From Haloplanus aerogenes (GTDB lineage: Archaea > Halobacteriota > Halobacteria > Halobacteriales > Haloferacaceae): a DNA stretch of 64,000 bases. The DNA lies in contig NZ_CP034145.1 in NCBI RefSeq assembly GCF_003856835.1, positions 2,976,001 to 3,040,000 of the forward strand. Reading direction: 5' to 3'. The position numbers were made by a program, and so were the translations under genes. This document shows positions 34,472 to 42,766 of the stretch, piece after piece (positions within the stretch are counted from its first letter, which is position 1; every line of letters starts with the position of its first letter). The notes beneath the pieces are model-generated. The model was given only the letters and a program-made list of their open reading frames with translations, was not told where the DNA came from and did no database searches.

Positions 34472-34873
34472 TCAGTCCAATCTCCTCTGCACCTGCTTTT
34501 GGAACGTATTGAGTCGGGCTTCTAAGCTCTCAACCTGCTCCTCCACTTGATGCACCTTCTCCACGAGTTCTCGGTGAGTCAGGTTCTCGTACTGGTCTAG
34601 ATCTTCTTCATCCTGTTTTAGTCGCTCTTGTCCGTTCTCGGTTAGTTCGGCTTGTTTTGGTGCTTGGAAGACGCGTTTCTGGCCATCGATTACGCGTTCG
34701 ACCATTCCGTCGGGTTTCTCGACGTGGATGAGGCCCTGTTCTTCGAGTTTTTCGAAGGCGTAGGTGACGTGATGGTTTTCGAGGGTAGTGACTGCGGTGA
34801 TCTTCTGGACGTCGTCTTTCCCGTTGCCGATACAGGTGAGGACGACCCGGTCTTTCTCTCTGAGCGAGGTCAT
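34472..34873 (-). CDS. Winged-helix protein with C-terminal coiled coil
   Basis: A 133-residue protein. Residues 1-75 look like a MarR/PadR-like winged helix (REKDRVVLTCIGNGKDDVQKI, HHVTYAFEKLEEQGLIHV, DGQKRVFQAPKQAELTENG). Residues about 85-133 form a coiled coil (LVEKVHQVEEQVESLEARLNTF). The ATG at 34873 overlaps the VirD4-like stop codon. It probably regulates transfer genes or acts as a relaxosome-type accessory; both are inferred. Confidence 0.7.
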   Translation of the reverse strand: MTSLREKDRVVLTCIGNGKDDVQKITAVTTLENHHVTYAFEKLEEQGLIHVEKPDGMVERVIDGQKRVFQAPKQAELTENGQERLKQDEEDLDQYENLTHRELVEKVHQVEEQVESLEARLNTFQKQVQRRLD

Positions 34874-36777
34874 AATTCGAGGAGGACACATTTGGTTCCG
34901 AGTTCTGTGCAGAAATCGTCCTCATTACGGTAGAGGCAAGCCACCTCTAGATCCTCGCGAGTGCTGTACTCCAGCTCTGGACACTCCATCTCGGTTTTTT
35001 GGCGTTCCTGTAGCTCTTCCCCGGATAGTTCGAGGATTCGGTACTCGACCTGTTTCAACACCTCTACGTCGGTTACGGATTCGCCGTCGTCAGTGTAGTA
35101 GCTGTAGCTGCCGTTCTCGTCTTCGTATTCTGAGCCACGGCGGTTGACTGGATCGGAGACAATGTTCTCCAGCTTCGCTGCGTTGCCTTCCTCAACGACG
35201 AAGAGGACTTCTCGCTCTTCTTCGAGGCCGCGTCGCAGGTTTTTGAGTACTTTTGCTGGTTTGCTGAGTGTCTGGCATTCGGCTTCGAGGTGTGCGAGTT
35301 CTCCGTCTGGGAGGTGGACGTGCCCGTCCGGTTTCTCTTCTTCGTGGCCTTGGTGGAACAGGTGGGTTTGGAATCCGCGTTCTTCAAGCTGTTTCTCGGC
35401 CTGTGCGAGCAGCTCCTGGTGTTTTTTGCTTCCGGCGTTGGCCTGGTTTCCGAGTGATTGCTCTATTTGGAGTTCTGTTCGAGATGCTCGATCAGCGGAA
35501 CTTTGTCTCTTGATCTGTTCTACGTCGCTGTAGTCGGCGTTCCAAGGCGGGTAGGTGTCGAAAGTAATCGCGTTTTGCTGGGTTCGTTCTGCGGGTTTCT
35601 GGACTGCGGCCCGGTATTTGCCCATGGAGGTTAGCGTGTCTCTGTCGAGGCCGTGGAGCATTCCGGCAATTCGGTTGATGTCTTCGGTGCCGCTTGGGTC
35701 GAAGAAGACCTTGGTGCGGCAGTTGTTCGAGACGGCCCGGCGCATTTCGGTGGCGAGTTGGTGGAGGTACTGAGTGGCGAGCCAGCATCCAAGCCGGTAT
35801 TCGCGGGCCTCGGACAGCATCTTAGTGAAGTTGGAGCCTTCACCTCCGAAGTTCTGGAGTTCGTCGACGTAGAGATAGAACGGCGTTCTCTGGTCTTCCG
35901 GTTCTGCGATCCGGCTCTGTGCTGCGGCCCAGATCTTGGTGATGGCGATACTGCCGACGAGTTCTGAGGTCGTTTCCCCGATGTCGCTTTTCCGGATGTC
36001 GACCAACAGGATCTTGCCCTCGTCGACTACCTCCTTGAAGTCGACGCCTGAGTCTTCGGCTCCGATCACTCTCCGGATGGTTGCGTTCATCACGAAGTCG
36101 TTCAGGCGGCGCTGCAACGGCTCCAGATCATACGAAGACATGTCCTCTTTCACCCGGACGAGCTGCTCACGGATTACCGAGTCCTGTATCCTGTCAACCA
36201 GATCCGAGAGCTCGTCTTCGTTGATGACGCAACGAAAGACGTCGACCAATGTCTTCGATTCGTCGTGTTTGATGTTCTGGTCAAGGTGTGCGCGGAGCAG
36301 GGTTTCTAGGACGCGGCCGAACTGGTCGCCCCAGTTCTCGGATTGGCGTTTGAACAGGTCGATGAGGTCGGAGACGATGATCTCCTTCTGGTTCTCCCGC
36401 TGTGCAGTGTTCATGTCGTCGGTGATGTGGGGTTCGAGGACGTTGATCGGTGTCACTGGTTCCTGAGCCGGGTTGACGTAGACGACGTCTTCGACTCTGT
36501 CTTCTGGGAGTTTGGCGAGGAATTCGTCGATCATCTCGCCTTTCGGGTTGATGATGCAGAGGCCGCGGCCTTTCCTCGCGTCCTGTAGGGCGACGTGGAG
36601 CAGGAGTTGGGTCTTCCCGTGTCCGGTCGGGCCGACGTTGAGGACGTGTGTCCGCCGCTTGTCGTCGTCGAGGGTGACGTTCTCCTCGACGCCCATCATG
36701 GATTTGCGGCTGCCGAGGTAGGTGATGGACTGATTCCCAGTACTCTCGATCAGGTTCTGAGCTTCTTCGGGAGTCAT
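34870..36777 (-). CDS. VirD4/TraG-like type IV coupling ATPase
   Basis: A 635-residue ATPase. Walker A is NVGPTGHGKTQLLLH near residue 48. GLCIINPKGEMIDEFL follows, as in TraG/TraD proteins, and Walker B is FYLYVDELQNFGGEGSNF. A TraM/TraD-recognition-like stretch (LGCWLATQYLHQLATEMRRAVSNNCRTKVFF) comes next. The last 180 residues include an acidic tail and a Cys-rich end (CPELEYSTREDLEVACLYRNEDDFC, read in parts). There are no N-terminal membrane helices, unlike bacterial VirD4. It would couple substrate DNA to the transfer channel. It overlaps both neighbours by 4 bases. Confidence 0.85.
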   Translation of the reverse strand: MTPEEAQNLIESTGNQSITYLGSRKSMMGVEENVTLDDDKRRTHVLNVGPTGHGKTQLLLHVALQDARKGRGLCIINPKGEMIDEFLAKLPEDRVEDVVYVNPAQEPVTPINVLEPHITDDMNTAQRENQKEIIVSDLIDLFKRQSENWGDQFGRVLETLLRAHLDQNIKHDESKTLVDVFRCVINEDELSDLVDRIQDSVIREQLVRVKEDMSSYDLEPLQRRLNDFVMNATIRRVIGAEDSGVDFKEVVDEGKILLVDIRKSDIGETTSELVGSIAITKIWAAAQSRIAEPEDQRTPFYLYVDELQNFGGEGSNFTKMLSEAREYRLGCWLATQYLHQLATEMRRAVSNNCRTKVFFDPSGTEDINRIAGMLHGLDRDTLTSMGKYRAAVQKPAERTQQNAITFDTYPPWNADYSDVEQIKRQSSADRASRTELQIEQSLGNQANAGSKKHQELLAQAEKQLEERGFQTHLFHQGHEEEKPDGHVHLPDGELAHLEAECQTLSKPAKVLKNLRRGLEEEREVLFVVEEGNAAKLENIVSDPVNRRGSEYEDENGSYSYYTDDGESVTDVEVLKQVEYRILELSGEELQERQKTEMECPELEYSTREDLEVACLYRNEDDFCTELGTKCVLLEL

Positions 36778-37760
36778 GGCTGTGCGGTTCGGATGTTCTG
36801 CTGGTTGCGGTCGGGAATCGAGACGAGTGCAGCGAGTTCGGAGGTGGAGGCCTGGAAACTGAGACTCCAGTCGTCGAACTCTCTTCTCCGGACAGCATCG
36901 GCGAACTCGAGGAAACGGGATTCGCGTAGTGATCGGACGGTACTGGTGTTGAGGTACTGTCCGGTCGTGGCGTCTTCGAAGTGATTGAACGCCCCAGCGA
37001 GTTCCTTCACCCGGCTGGGTGTGTGTTCTCCGGCTCCGATGACGAGGAACCGTATCGACACATCGAACCGTGGACTACCGGCCTTATCCTCAATCGCGTC
37101 TGCTTGCTGCCTCTCTCGCGGGGTTGCCGGGCGATCATGCCAAGGGAAGATATCAGGCTTCTCCTTACGGAGGTAACCCAGTTGCTTGTAGGCCCGTCGG
37201 ATCCACAGTCTGTTTCGAACCGGTTCTCCGATCTTGGGCTGGAACAGGATTTGAACGACGAACTTCGTGTCCCACATTGCGTGCCGATGTAAGGCCGCGG
37301 TCAGGGCGTTGATCGGCGGGATATCGTACTCGGTACGTAACGGGTAGCAGTCTCTTCTTCCGACAGTGAGCAGGCCCCCACCGATGGTGTCGTCTTTCAG
37401 AACCGGCAGTCCATCTACTCCAGTCTCGAATCCGAGTCCAGGGATCTGCTCGCTCAGATTGGTTCTCAGTTTGCGTTCCAGCCGCTTCGACGGTACCGTG
37501 TACTGGTAGGTGAGTTCGCCGCTCTGGCTTCTGCGTATTTCGTATGCGATAACCGGTGAGGCGTTGGACAGTCCGAGCCACTTGGTCTGGTACTCGGTGA
37601 TCCCCCTGACGAACTGGTTTAGCGTGGAAGGGATGTCGCCGTTTCGTGGCGGTTTTACCTCGACGGTGTACTGGCTTCCCGCTCCGTGATGCAGCTGCTC
37701 GGCTTCGTCTTCTGAGAGCGTGGTGTGGTTGTGGAGTAGTCGGTTTTTGAGGTCTATCAT
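36774..37760 (-). CDS. Unknown protein of the transfer operon
   Basis: A 328-residue soluble protein, MIDLKNRLLHNHTTLSEDEA at the start. It has beta-rich segments (QYTVEVKPPRNGDIPSTLNQFVRGI, VIAYEIRRSQSGELTYQYTVP) and a conserved-looking FDVSIRFLVIGAGEHTP. The pattern resembles the N-terminal, non-ATPase region found fused to archaeal HerA/TraG-type transfer ATPases. It lies between the VirB4-like and VirD4-like genes, overlapping the latter by 4 bases, so a shared complex is likely. No catalytic motif was found. Confidence 0.6.
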   Translation of the reverse strand: MIDLKNRLLHNHTTLSEDEAEQLHHGAGSQYTVEVKPPRNGDIPSTLNQFVRGITEYQTKWLGLSNASPVIAYEIRRSQSGELTYQYTVPSKRLERKLRTNLSEQIPGLGFETGVDGLPVLKDDTIGGGLLTVGRRDCYPLRTEYDIPPINALTAALHRHAMWDTKFVVQILFQPKIGEPVRNRLWIRRAYKQLGYLRKEKPDIFPWHDRPATPRERQQADAIEDKAGSPRFDVSIRFLVIGAGEHTPSRVKELAGAFNHFEDATTGQYLNTSTVRSLRESRFLEFADAVRRREFDDWSLSFQASTSELAALVSIPDRNQQNIRTAQP

Positions 37761-37766
37761 CGGGGG

Positions 37767-40364
37767 TCACTCCTGTAGCTGGATGTAGCGCTCTGAGAGT
37801 GCGGGGCAGGCGGTCAGCAGGGTTCTCGCTCGGTCGATGGATCCGTCAAGGATGACGACGCCGAAGATGAAGCGGCCTCTTGCGGTCCAAGCATCGAACC
37901 GGACGGGTTCTCCGACTCCGAACAGTTCGTCGACGGCGTACTGGACGTGGTCGGGTTGCCACCGACTTATGTGGATCAGGTACCGGTCGTTTTTCGGTCC
38001 GAGGTACGTACCGAGAACCCAGTCTTCTGCGACCGGAACTGCCCAGCGATCCGTCGTGGTTCCCAGTTTTTTCCAGCCCGGCAGCACTTCCGGGAGCAGT
38101 TCTTCAGCCGAGGCCTCTCTGTCTGGATCCTCCGCCTCGGTGATGCACGTATCCGGCAGTTCGAGCAATCCGTCCTCGGAGCCGCGGACTTCTCGGTTTC
38201 TGGCTTGGGACTGAGTGTTCAGGTTTCCGGTGTCTGCGTCGGGGTTTTTGATTTCTGTTCCACCATCTGACTTGACAGGGTTGTCTGGGTCGTTGGTCTG
38301 TTTTCCACGAGCTTCGGTGGCGGTGTTTTCGGGCATGGATATGAGGTTCTCTTCGAATTCTCTGGTGATGAGGTCGTGTTCGCTCTGCGTGGACTCGATT
38401 CGGAGCTTGGTGCTGACGGGACCGCGGATGATAGCCTCACTGAAGGGCAGGTCAGTACCGGTCCGTAGCCTCCGAAGTTCTACGGCCTGCTTCGGTGATA
38501 GGTTGAAGAAGTCGGAGACACCGGTCTCGACGTCTTGGTGTTTCATGAAGAGGTAGCAGTCGACGTTTCGAAGGATGTTCTGGCCTGCTTGACTGCGGGT
38601 GAAATCCGAGGCGTTCTGTGTGATCATCTCGACCGAGACGTTCCGGTCGCGGCCCTCTCTGACCAGTCCGTCTAACGCTTTTCTCCCGTTTGGGTCGAAG
38701 AGGAGGCGGTGAGCCTCGTCGATCAGGACGATGGTCTTCCGCCGGTCTTCCGATGCCTTCCTGTAGATGTGGCGGACAGCTTCGGACAGAAGATCGGTGT
38801 TGTCCTGGCTGCGGTCAGCGACCGTGTACCGCGTCACCGAGCCCGTCTCCAGGTCGGAAAGCGTGGCAGAATCGAGTACAACGGTCTCTCCATCGATTGC
38901 CTCGGTCAGGCTACCGTACTCCTGTTTTGGGTCGATGATGTAGACTTGGAGGTCGCTGTAGGTCTGCCAGGAGCGGAGGAGTGACAGGATCGCGAAGTAG
39001 GTCTTACCGGATCCGGTCTTGCCCATGCGGGCGATGTGGCCGGCTTCCCAGGTGAACCGGTTTAGGACGACTGGCATCGAGTTCCGCGTGTCGATACCGA
39101 ACGAGATGCCGCCTTCCTCGATCTTGTCGTGGGTGGAGAACGCGAAGCTAGCTGCGACTGACCGTGAGGGCATTATCATTCCACGGTCCAGTCCGTCGGG
39201 GCGCGTGATGGAGTCCGTCCGTATGCTTCGCGGGGTTTCCAGCCACGGTTCTTCGTGTTTAATGTTGAATCGGCGTAGCAGCCGCTTTACTTCTTCAGTG
39301 GTTTCGTCGACTTCTTCCCATGACTCGCCGCGGATGACGATGTATGCGGCGGCGTTCACGAGGCGTTCGTCACCCGATCCCTCGATGTCGATCAGATCCT
39401 GTGCGTCGGCTAGCTTCCGGTCGATTTCGGAGCTTCGCAAAGGGTTCGGTGTGGCGACAGTCTCGGCACGCATTCGGCCGACCAGGCGGCCCAGCTTCTT
39501 CCGTTGCTTATCCGACGCAGGTTCCACGTTCTGGACGACGTCGATGAATCCCGGCGCGTCCATGTTCAGTATGTCCGAGAGGACGCCTGGCCCGCGTTTT
39601 TCAGGGTAGCCGGAGATGCAGAGGATGCGCCGGTGGCTGTCTTCTCCGATGGTGTACCGGGTGTTGGTTAGTGAGGGTTCGGAGATTTCCAGCCTGTTGA
39701 GGGTTTGTTCCAGCGGGGTTCTGGTGATGTGGTTTGCTGAGAGGTCACCGGCGTTCAGGCTGTTTCGGATCATCCGACACCGCTCGACCGTGTCCTCGAT
39801 ACGGGCCTCGACTGACCGGGATTCGGATTCTTTCCAAGGTAGTATCGACGGTGAGTCTGGGGAATCTCTGATGACGACGTAGTGATCGGTGGTGACGGCT
39901 TGGTTCTTGACGCACCTACAGTCGGAGAGGTCGACCCGGCGTTTCCGGGAGTGGATCTCTACGGGATCTTCGATCTCACGGTGAAGGTTGGCAAGGGTGT
40001 CGCGGTTTACCTGCCAGTCTCGCTCCGACGCCATGTCGAGGTCTACGGAGTCGATCTCAACCAGTCCGATCACAACTCCGTTGTCGGTGACGGCGACCTG
40101 GTCTCGGACTTCGTACTCGCATTCCAGCTGCTGTTTCTCAGTGTGGAAGCGGAGCAAGTCGACCAGTACTTTGTCGAGAGTTTTACCGTGGATCTGGAGT
40201 TCGGCGAAGCCGATACCGACAACCGATCCTACAACGGCACCCGGGAGTCCGGCCAGGATCAAGCCGATAAATACTGGGAGAATAATTCTGACGAGGTCTC
40301 CGACGGTGTATCGCCAGAACTTGACTTTGAACTCCGTGATGGGAGCGGGGTACTGTACCTTCAT
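37767..40364 (-). CDS. VirB4/TraC-like conjugation ATPase with N-terminal membrane segment
   Basis: An 865-residue ATPase. Residues about 20-55 hold two hydrophobic helices (LVRIILPVFIGLILAGLPGAVVGSVVGIGFA), resembling a VirB3/PrgI-like domain fused to VirB4. The motor domain has Walker A ARMGKTGSGKTYFAIL near residue 440, IIDPKQEYGSL, and Walker B TIVLIDEAHRLLFDP. The QNASDFTRSQAGQNILRN segment is typical of VirB4/HerA. The last 170 residues are an extra domain after an Asp/Asn-rich linker. It powers assembly of the transfer apparatus. It overlaps the VirB6-like gene by 4 bases. Confidence 0.88.
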   Translation of the reverse strand: MKVQYPAPITEFKVKFWRYTVGDLVRIILPVFIGLILAGLPGAVVGSVVGIGFAELQIHGKTLDKVLVDLLRFHTEKQQLECEYEVRDQVAVTDNGVVIGLVEIDSVDLDMASERDWQVNRDTLANLHREIEDPVEIHSRKRRVDLSDCRCVKNQAVTTDHYVVIRDSPDSPSILPWKESESRSVEARIEDTVERCRMIRNSLNAGDLSANHITRTPLEQTLNRLEISEPSLTNTRYTIGEDSHRRILCISGYPEKRGPGVLSDILNMDAPGFIDVVQNVEPASDKQRKKLGRLVGRMRAETVATPNPLRSSEIDRKLADAQDLIDIEGSGDERLVNAAAYIVIRGESWEEVDETTEEVKRLLRRFNIKHEEPWLETPRSIRTDSITRPDGLDRGMIMPSRSVAASFAFSTHDKIEEGGISFGIDTRNSMPVVLNRFTWEAGHIARMGKTGSGKTYFAILSLLRSWQTYSDLQVYIIDPKQEYGSLTEAIDGETVVLDSATLSDLETGSVTRYTVADRSQDNTDLLSEAVRHIYRKASEDRRKTIVLIDEAHRLLFDPNGRKALDGLVREGRDRNVSVEMITQNASDFTRSQAGQNILRNVDCYLFMKHQDVETGVSDFFNLSPKQAVELRRLRTGTDLPFSEAIIRGPVSTKLRIESTQSEHDLITREFEENLISMPENTATEARGKQTNDPDNPVKSDGGTEIKNPDADTGNLNTQSQARNREVRGSEDGLLELPDTCITEAEDPDREASAEELLPEVLPGWKKLGTTTDRWAVPVAEDWVLGTYLGPKNDRYLIHISRWQPDHVQYAVDELFGVGEPVRFDAWTARGRFIFGVVILDGSIDRARTLLTACPALSERYIQLQE

Positions 40365-41605
40365 TTGTCACCACGCCCCCGGAGTTCGGTCTCTTTCGTC
40401 CAGTCGCCGTTCTGGTCTTGGTGCCAGTTCTCCTCGACGTCGACCTTCGTTTCGTCCTGCCTGATACGGTCCTTCACCTTTCTCTTGGCCCGATGCAGCC
40501 TTCCACCGGTCTGGTGCATCTCGACCTCGTTGTTGGACCGGTGCTGGAGCCGGACCTGGTCAGGTTTCTTCTCTGCGAACCGGTTTCTGGCTTGGTTGAT
40601 CCGTTGAGTTCCTTTTTCCCTGAAATTCTGGTACTGCTCTCGGACCTTGGGTTTCACCCGGTCGCCGGCCTTTCCAGCTGCGTTTCGACTGAATAGGAGG
40701 GCCGGAAGCACTAGCGAGGAGCTGGATGAAAGTATCTGGAACGGGAGGGCCAGCATGACGAAGTATCCTCCGAGACCCCAGATGTACTGTGGCAGCGCGT
40801 TCTGGCCCTGCATATCCAGCAACGCCAGTACCAACTGATAGGCGATCAGGTCCATCGGCCCGATCAGCAGGAAGCCGATGAACAGGCCAGTCAGCGGTGA
40901 GGCGAACTTGCGCGTCGGCTGGAAGTAGGTAAGCAGGAAGATCAAGGGGGAGGCAGCGACGTAGAACAACAGGTAGAACGATTGAACGATGAAGAGAATC
41001 ACGAGGGCGAGCAGGACTGCCGCTTGAATCCAGATCACAACAGCAGTTGTGAGAGTGACGGATAGGCCGCTCATCGTCGAAACCGGTCCCGGCCGGAGTG
41101 CAGCTGCCGCCAGACGCGAGAGTTCGACAGGGTAGTAGAGTAGCCACGGCGAGACTCCGCCAGCGGCTACAACGGCGAGGAGTTCAACCGTAGGCCGGAT
41201 GCCATCTGCTCTGCCGGTGATGTGCTGGAAGCCGATCCAGATGAGGACGGGGACGGCAAGCAGTAGCGTGAGCTGGAAGACGGTGTGGTGGACATCCAAC
41301 ACGTCCTGATGTTTCACATCCGGGTATGATACCATGACGTAGGAGAGGGTTTCAGAGATAGTCTGGACTAAAGCGTGGAACGGTTCGACCAGTAGCGTCA
41401 GCCCTGCCTCAACGATGATGTCGCCCAGGTCGTCACCGAGTTGCTCGACTTCGTCGACCAAGTCTTCAATGGCATCAGTGAGGGCGCTGAGGTCGATCAC
41501 AGGGCCTTCGTCTTCCTCGTCTTCCTCCTGAGCAGCCGCTGGAGTGGCGGCAGCCAGAGCCAGGAACATGGTAACTCCGAGGATGAAGAGGGTGCGCCGG
41601 TTCAT
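40361..41605 (-). CDS. VirB6/TrbL-like polytopic membrane protein
   Basis: A 414-residue protein. A cleavable signal (RRTLFILGVTMFLALAAATPAAAQ) precedes an acidic patch EEDEEDEG. About six transmembrane helices follow, including VFQLTLLLAVPVLIWIGF, VIWIQAAVLLALVILFIVQSFYLLFYVAASPL and FIGFLLIGPMDLIAYQLVLAL. The last 110 residues are basic and cytosolic. The topology matches the channel component of type IV secretion systems. It lies 2 bp after the pilin gene and before the VirB4-like gene. Confidence 0.75.
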   Translation of the reverse strand: MNRRTLFILGVTMFLALAAATPAAAQEEDEEDEGPVIDLSALTDAIEDLVDEVEQLGDDLGDIIVEAGLTLLVEPFHALVQTISETLSYVMVSYPDVKHQDVLDVHHTVFQLTLLLAVPVLIWIGFQHITGRADGIRPTVELLAVVAAGGVSPWLLYYPVELSRLAAAALRPGPVSTMSGLSVTLTTAVVIWIQAAVLLALVILFIVQSFYLLFYVAASPLIFLLTYFQPTRKFASPLTGLFIGFLLIGPMDLIAYQLVLALLDMQGQNALPQYIWGLGGYFVMLALPFQILSSSSSLVLPALLFSRNAAGKAGDRVKPKVREQYQNFREKGTQRINQARNRFAEKKPDQVRLQHRSNNEVEMHQTGGRLHRAKRKVKDRIRQDETKVDVEENWHQDQNGDWTKETELRGRGDK

Positions 41606-41607
41606 CT

Positions 41608-42018
41608 CTACGCACCCCCGCAGAGGACTCCCTTCACGAATTCTACAAGCCCTCCAGCCATCAGGACGATTATCAGACCGACGAACGTGTTGAAGATGAT
41701 TCGCCGGGCCTTCTGCTGGCTGTCCGGGGTGCCGCGCATCCAGAGGATGCCCCCGTAGATCAGCATGATCGTCGCGATCAGGAGTGCGAGAGCGATCCCC
41801 AGCTGCTGGACCCGAGTGAGCAGTTCGACAATCTCTTGGAACTGAGAGGGCATGTCGCCACAGGAAGCACTGGTCTGGGCCGCGGCACGCCGAGGGATTG
41901 AAACGAGGGCAGTGGTGAGGGAACTAATTGCAGCGAGTTGGCTTCGGCTGGGGGATAGCTTAGTGAGGGAGTGACGTAACCACGTTTTGTATGCCCCGGA
42001 CAGCGGTAGGCGGGACAT
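41608..42018 (-). CDS. VirB2/TrbC-like pilin
   Basis: A 136-residue protein from the ATG at 42018, or 167 residues from 42111. A basic N-terminus and signal region (SSLTTALVSIPRRAAAQ) precede a likely cleavage before TSASC. The mature part has two transmembrane helices (LGIALALLIATIMLIYGGILW and IIFNTFVGLIIVLMAGGLVEF) joined by a short polar loop, the hallmark of VirB2/TrbC pilins. It is the first gene of the minus-strand transfer operon. The start is uncertain; both ATGs lie downstream of an AT-rich promoter stretch near 42221-42240. Confidence 0.72.
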   Translation of the reverse strand: MSRLPLSGAYKTWLRHSLTKLSPSRSQLAAISSLTTALVSIPRRAAAQTSASCGDMPSQFQEIVELLTRVQQLGIALALLIATIMLIYGGILWMRGTPDSQQKARRIIFNTFVGLIIVLMAGGLVEFVKGVLCGGA

Positions 42019-42220
42019 GATGGATGGGGATACGGGCAGATTAGCGGTGGTTATGATTGATGCGGTTGCGGAGGCGAGCGTCGCCACTCGCCGGCGGATG
42101 TTTTCGTACATATCTCTGTTTCTGGGCTTTCAGCCTGTTTTCAGGCTGTATCGCGTGGTGTTGTGGCCGGGCTTCTTACCGGCCAAGTTGGTCCAAGGCT
42201 GGAATCGAGGTAAGTACTAT

Positions 42221-42240
42221 CAAATTTATTATAATATATT
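42221..42240 (-). promoter_or_regulatory. AT-rich promoter region of the transfer operon
   Basis: The minus strand reads AATATATTATAATAAATTTG. This is the only TATA-like sequence upstream of the pilin gene and probably drives pilin-VirB6-VirB4-VirD4. A leader of at least 80 nt follows, depending on the start codon. Confidence 0.4.
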
Positions 42241-42293
42241 CAGATCTACTGTGAGAAGGAGTTTTAGCACGAGGAATCTGTTTTACGTGTAGA

Positions 42294-42746
42294 ATGAGCA
42301 CGGAGTGGGAGGAAATCGCATCTCGGACGATTAGGGATAACAGGAAAGTCCGGACACCAGATTGGTTTGTTGAGTTATTCGCCGTGGACGGAATGGATGA
42401 CTCCGTTTTCTGGAACTATGAGAAGAACTCGAAATACATCGTTCTCTCTGATCGACCTCTCTCAAAAAGCCAGTATCAGCCCGTAACACGAACTTTGATC
42501 TACAACGAGGGAGGTTACCGGAAGATCCGCCCGCCGGGCGATTTCTCTGAGGTTCTTCTTTCCAAATTCTTTGAGGGGAACGAGTTGTTCTACCTGCTTC
42601 ACCGAGACATGAGAGGCGAAGATAACCCTACATCAGTGTATTTACTGACCCGGAGAGAGGTCCTTGATCTCTTGCCGAATGGGAACCCAGATTCAGATCT
42701 GAAGAGCAAGATCCTGAGTACTCCGGGCCTCCTTCCCTCAATATAG
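42294..42746 (+). CDS. Hypothetical protein upstream of the membrane M48 peptidase
   Basis: A 150-residue soluble protein, MSTEWEEIASRTIRDNRKVR at the start, with many aromatic residues (FVELFAVDGMDDSVFWNYE, LFYLLHRDMRGEDNPTSVYLL). No signal, membrane helix or known motif was found. GTTTTACG lies close upstream and could act as a leaderless promoter. It precedes the M48 peptidase by 20 bp on the same strand and is probably co-transcribed. Confidence 0.65.
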   Translation: MSTEWEEIASRTIRDNRKVRTPDWFVELFAVDGMDDSVFWNYEKNSKYIVLSDRPLSKSQYQPVTRTLIYNEGGYRKIRPPGDFSEVLLSKFFEGNELFYLLHRDMRGEDNPTSVYLLTRREVLDLLPNGNPDSDLKSKILSTPGLLPSI

Positions 42747-42766
42747 GCCGCCTCTAAATCCAAGTC

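Noticed and set aside
41987-42292. 101-codon plus-strand frame opposite the pilin gene
   Set aside because: It overlaps the pilin N-terminus antisense and has no promoter or Shine-Dalgarno; the pilin fits its family and operon.
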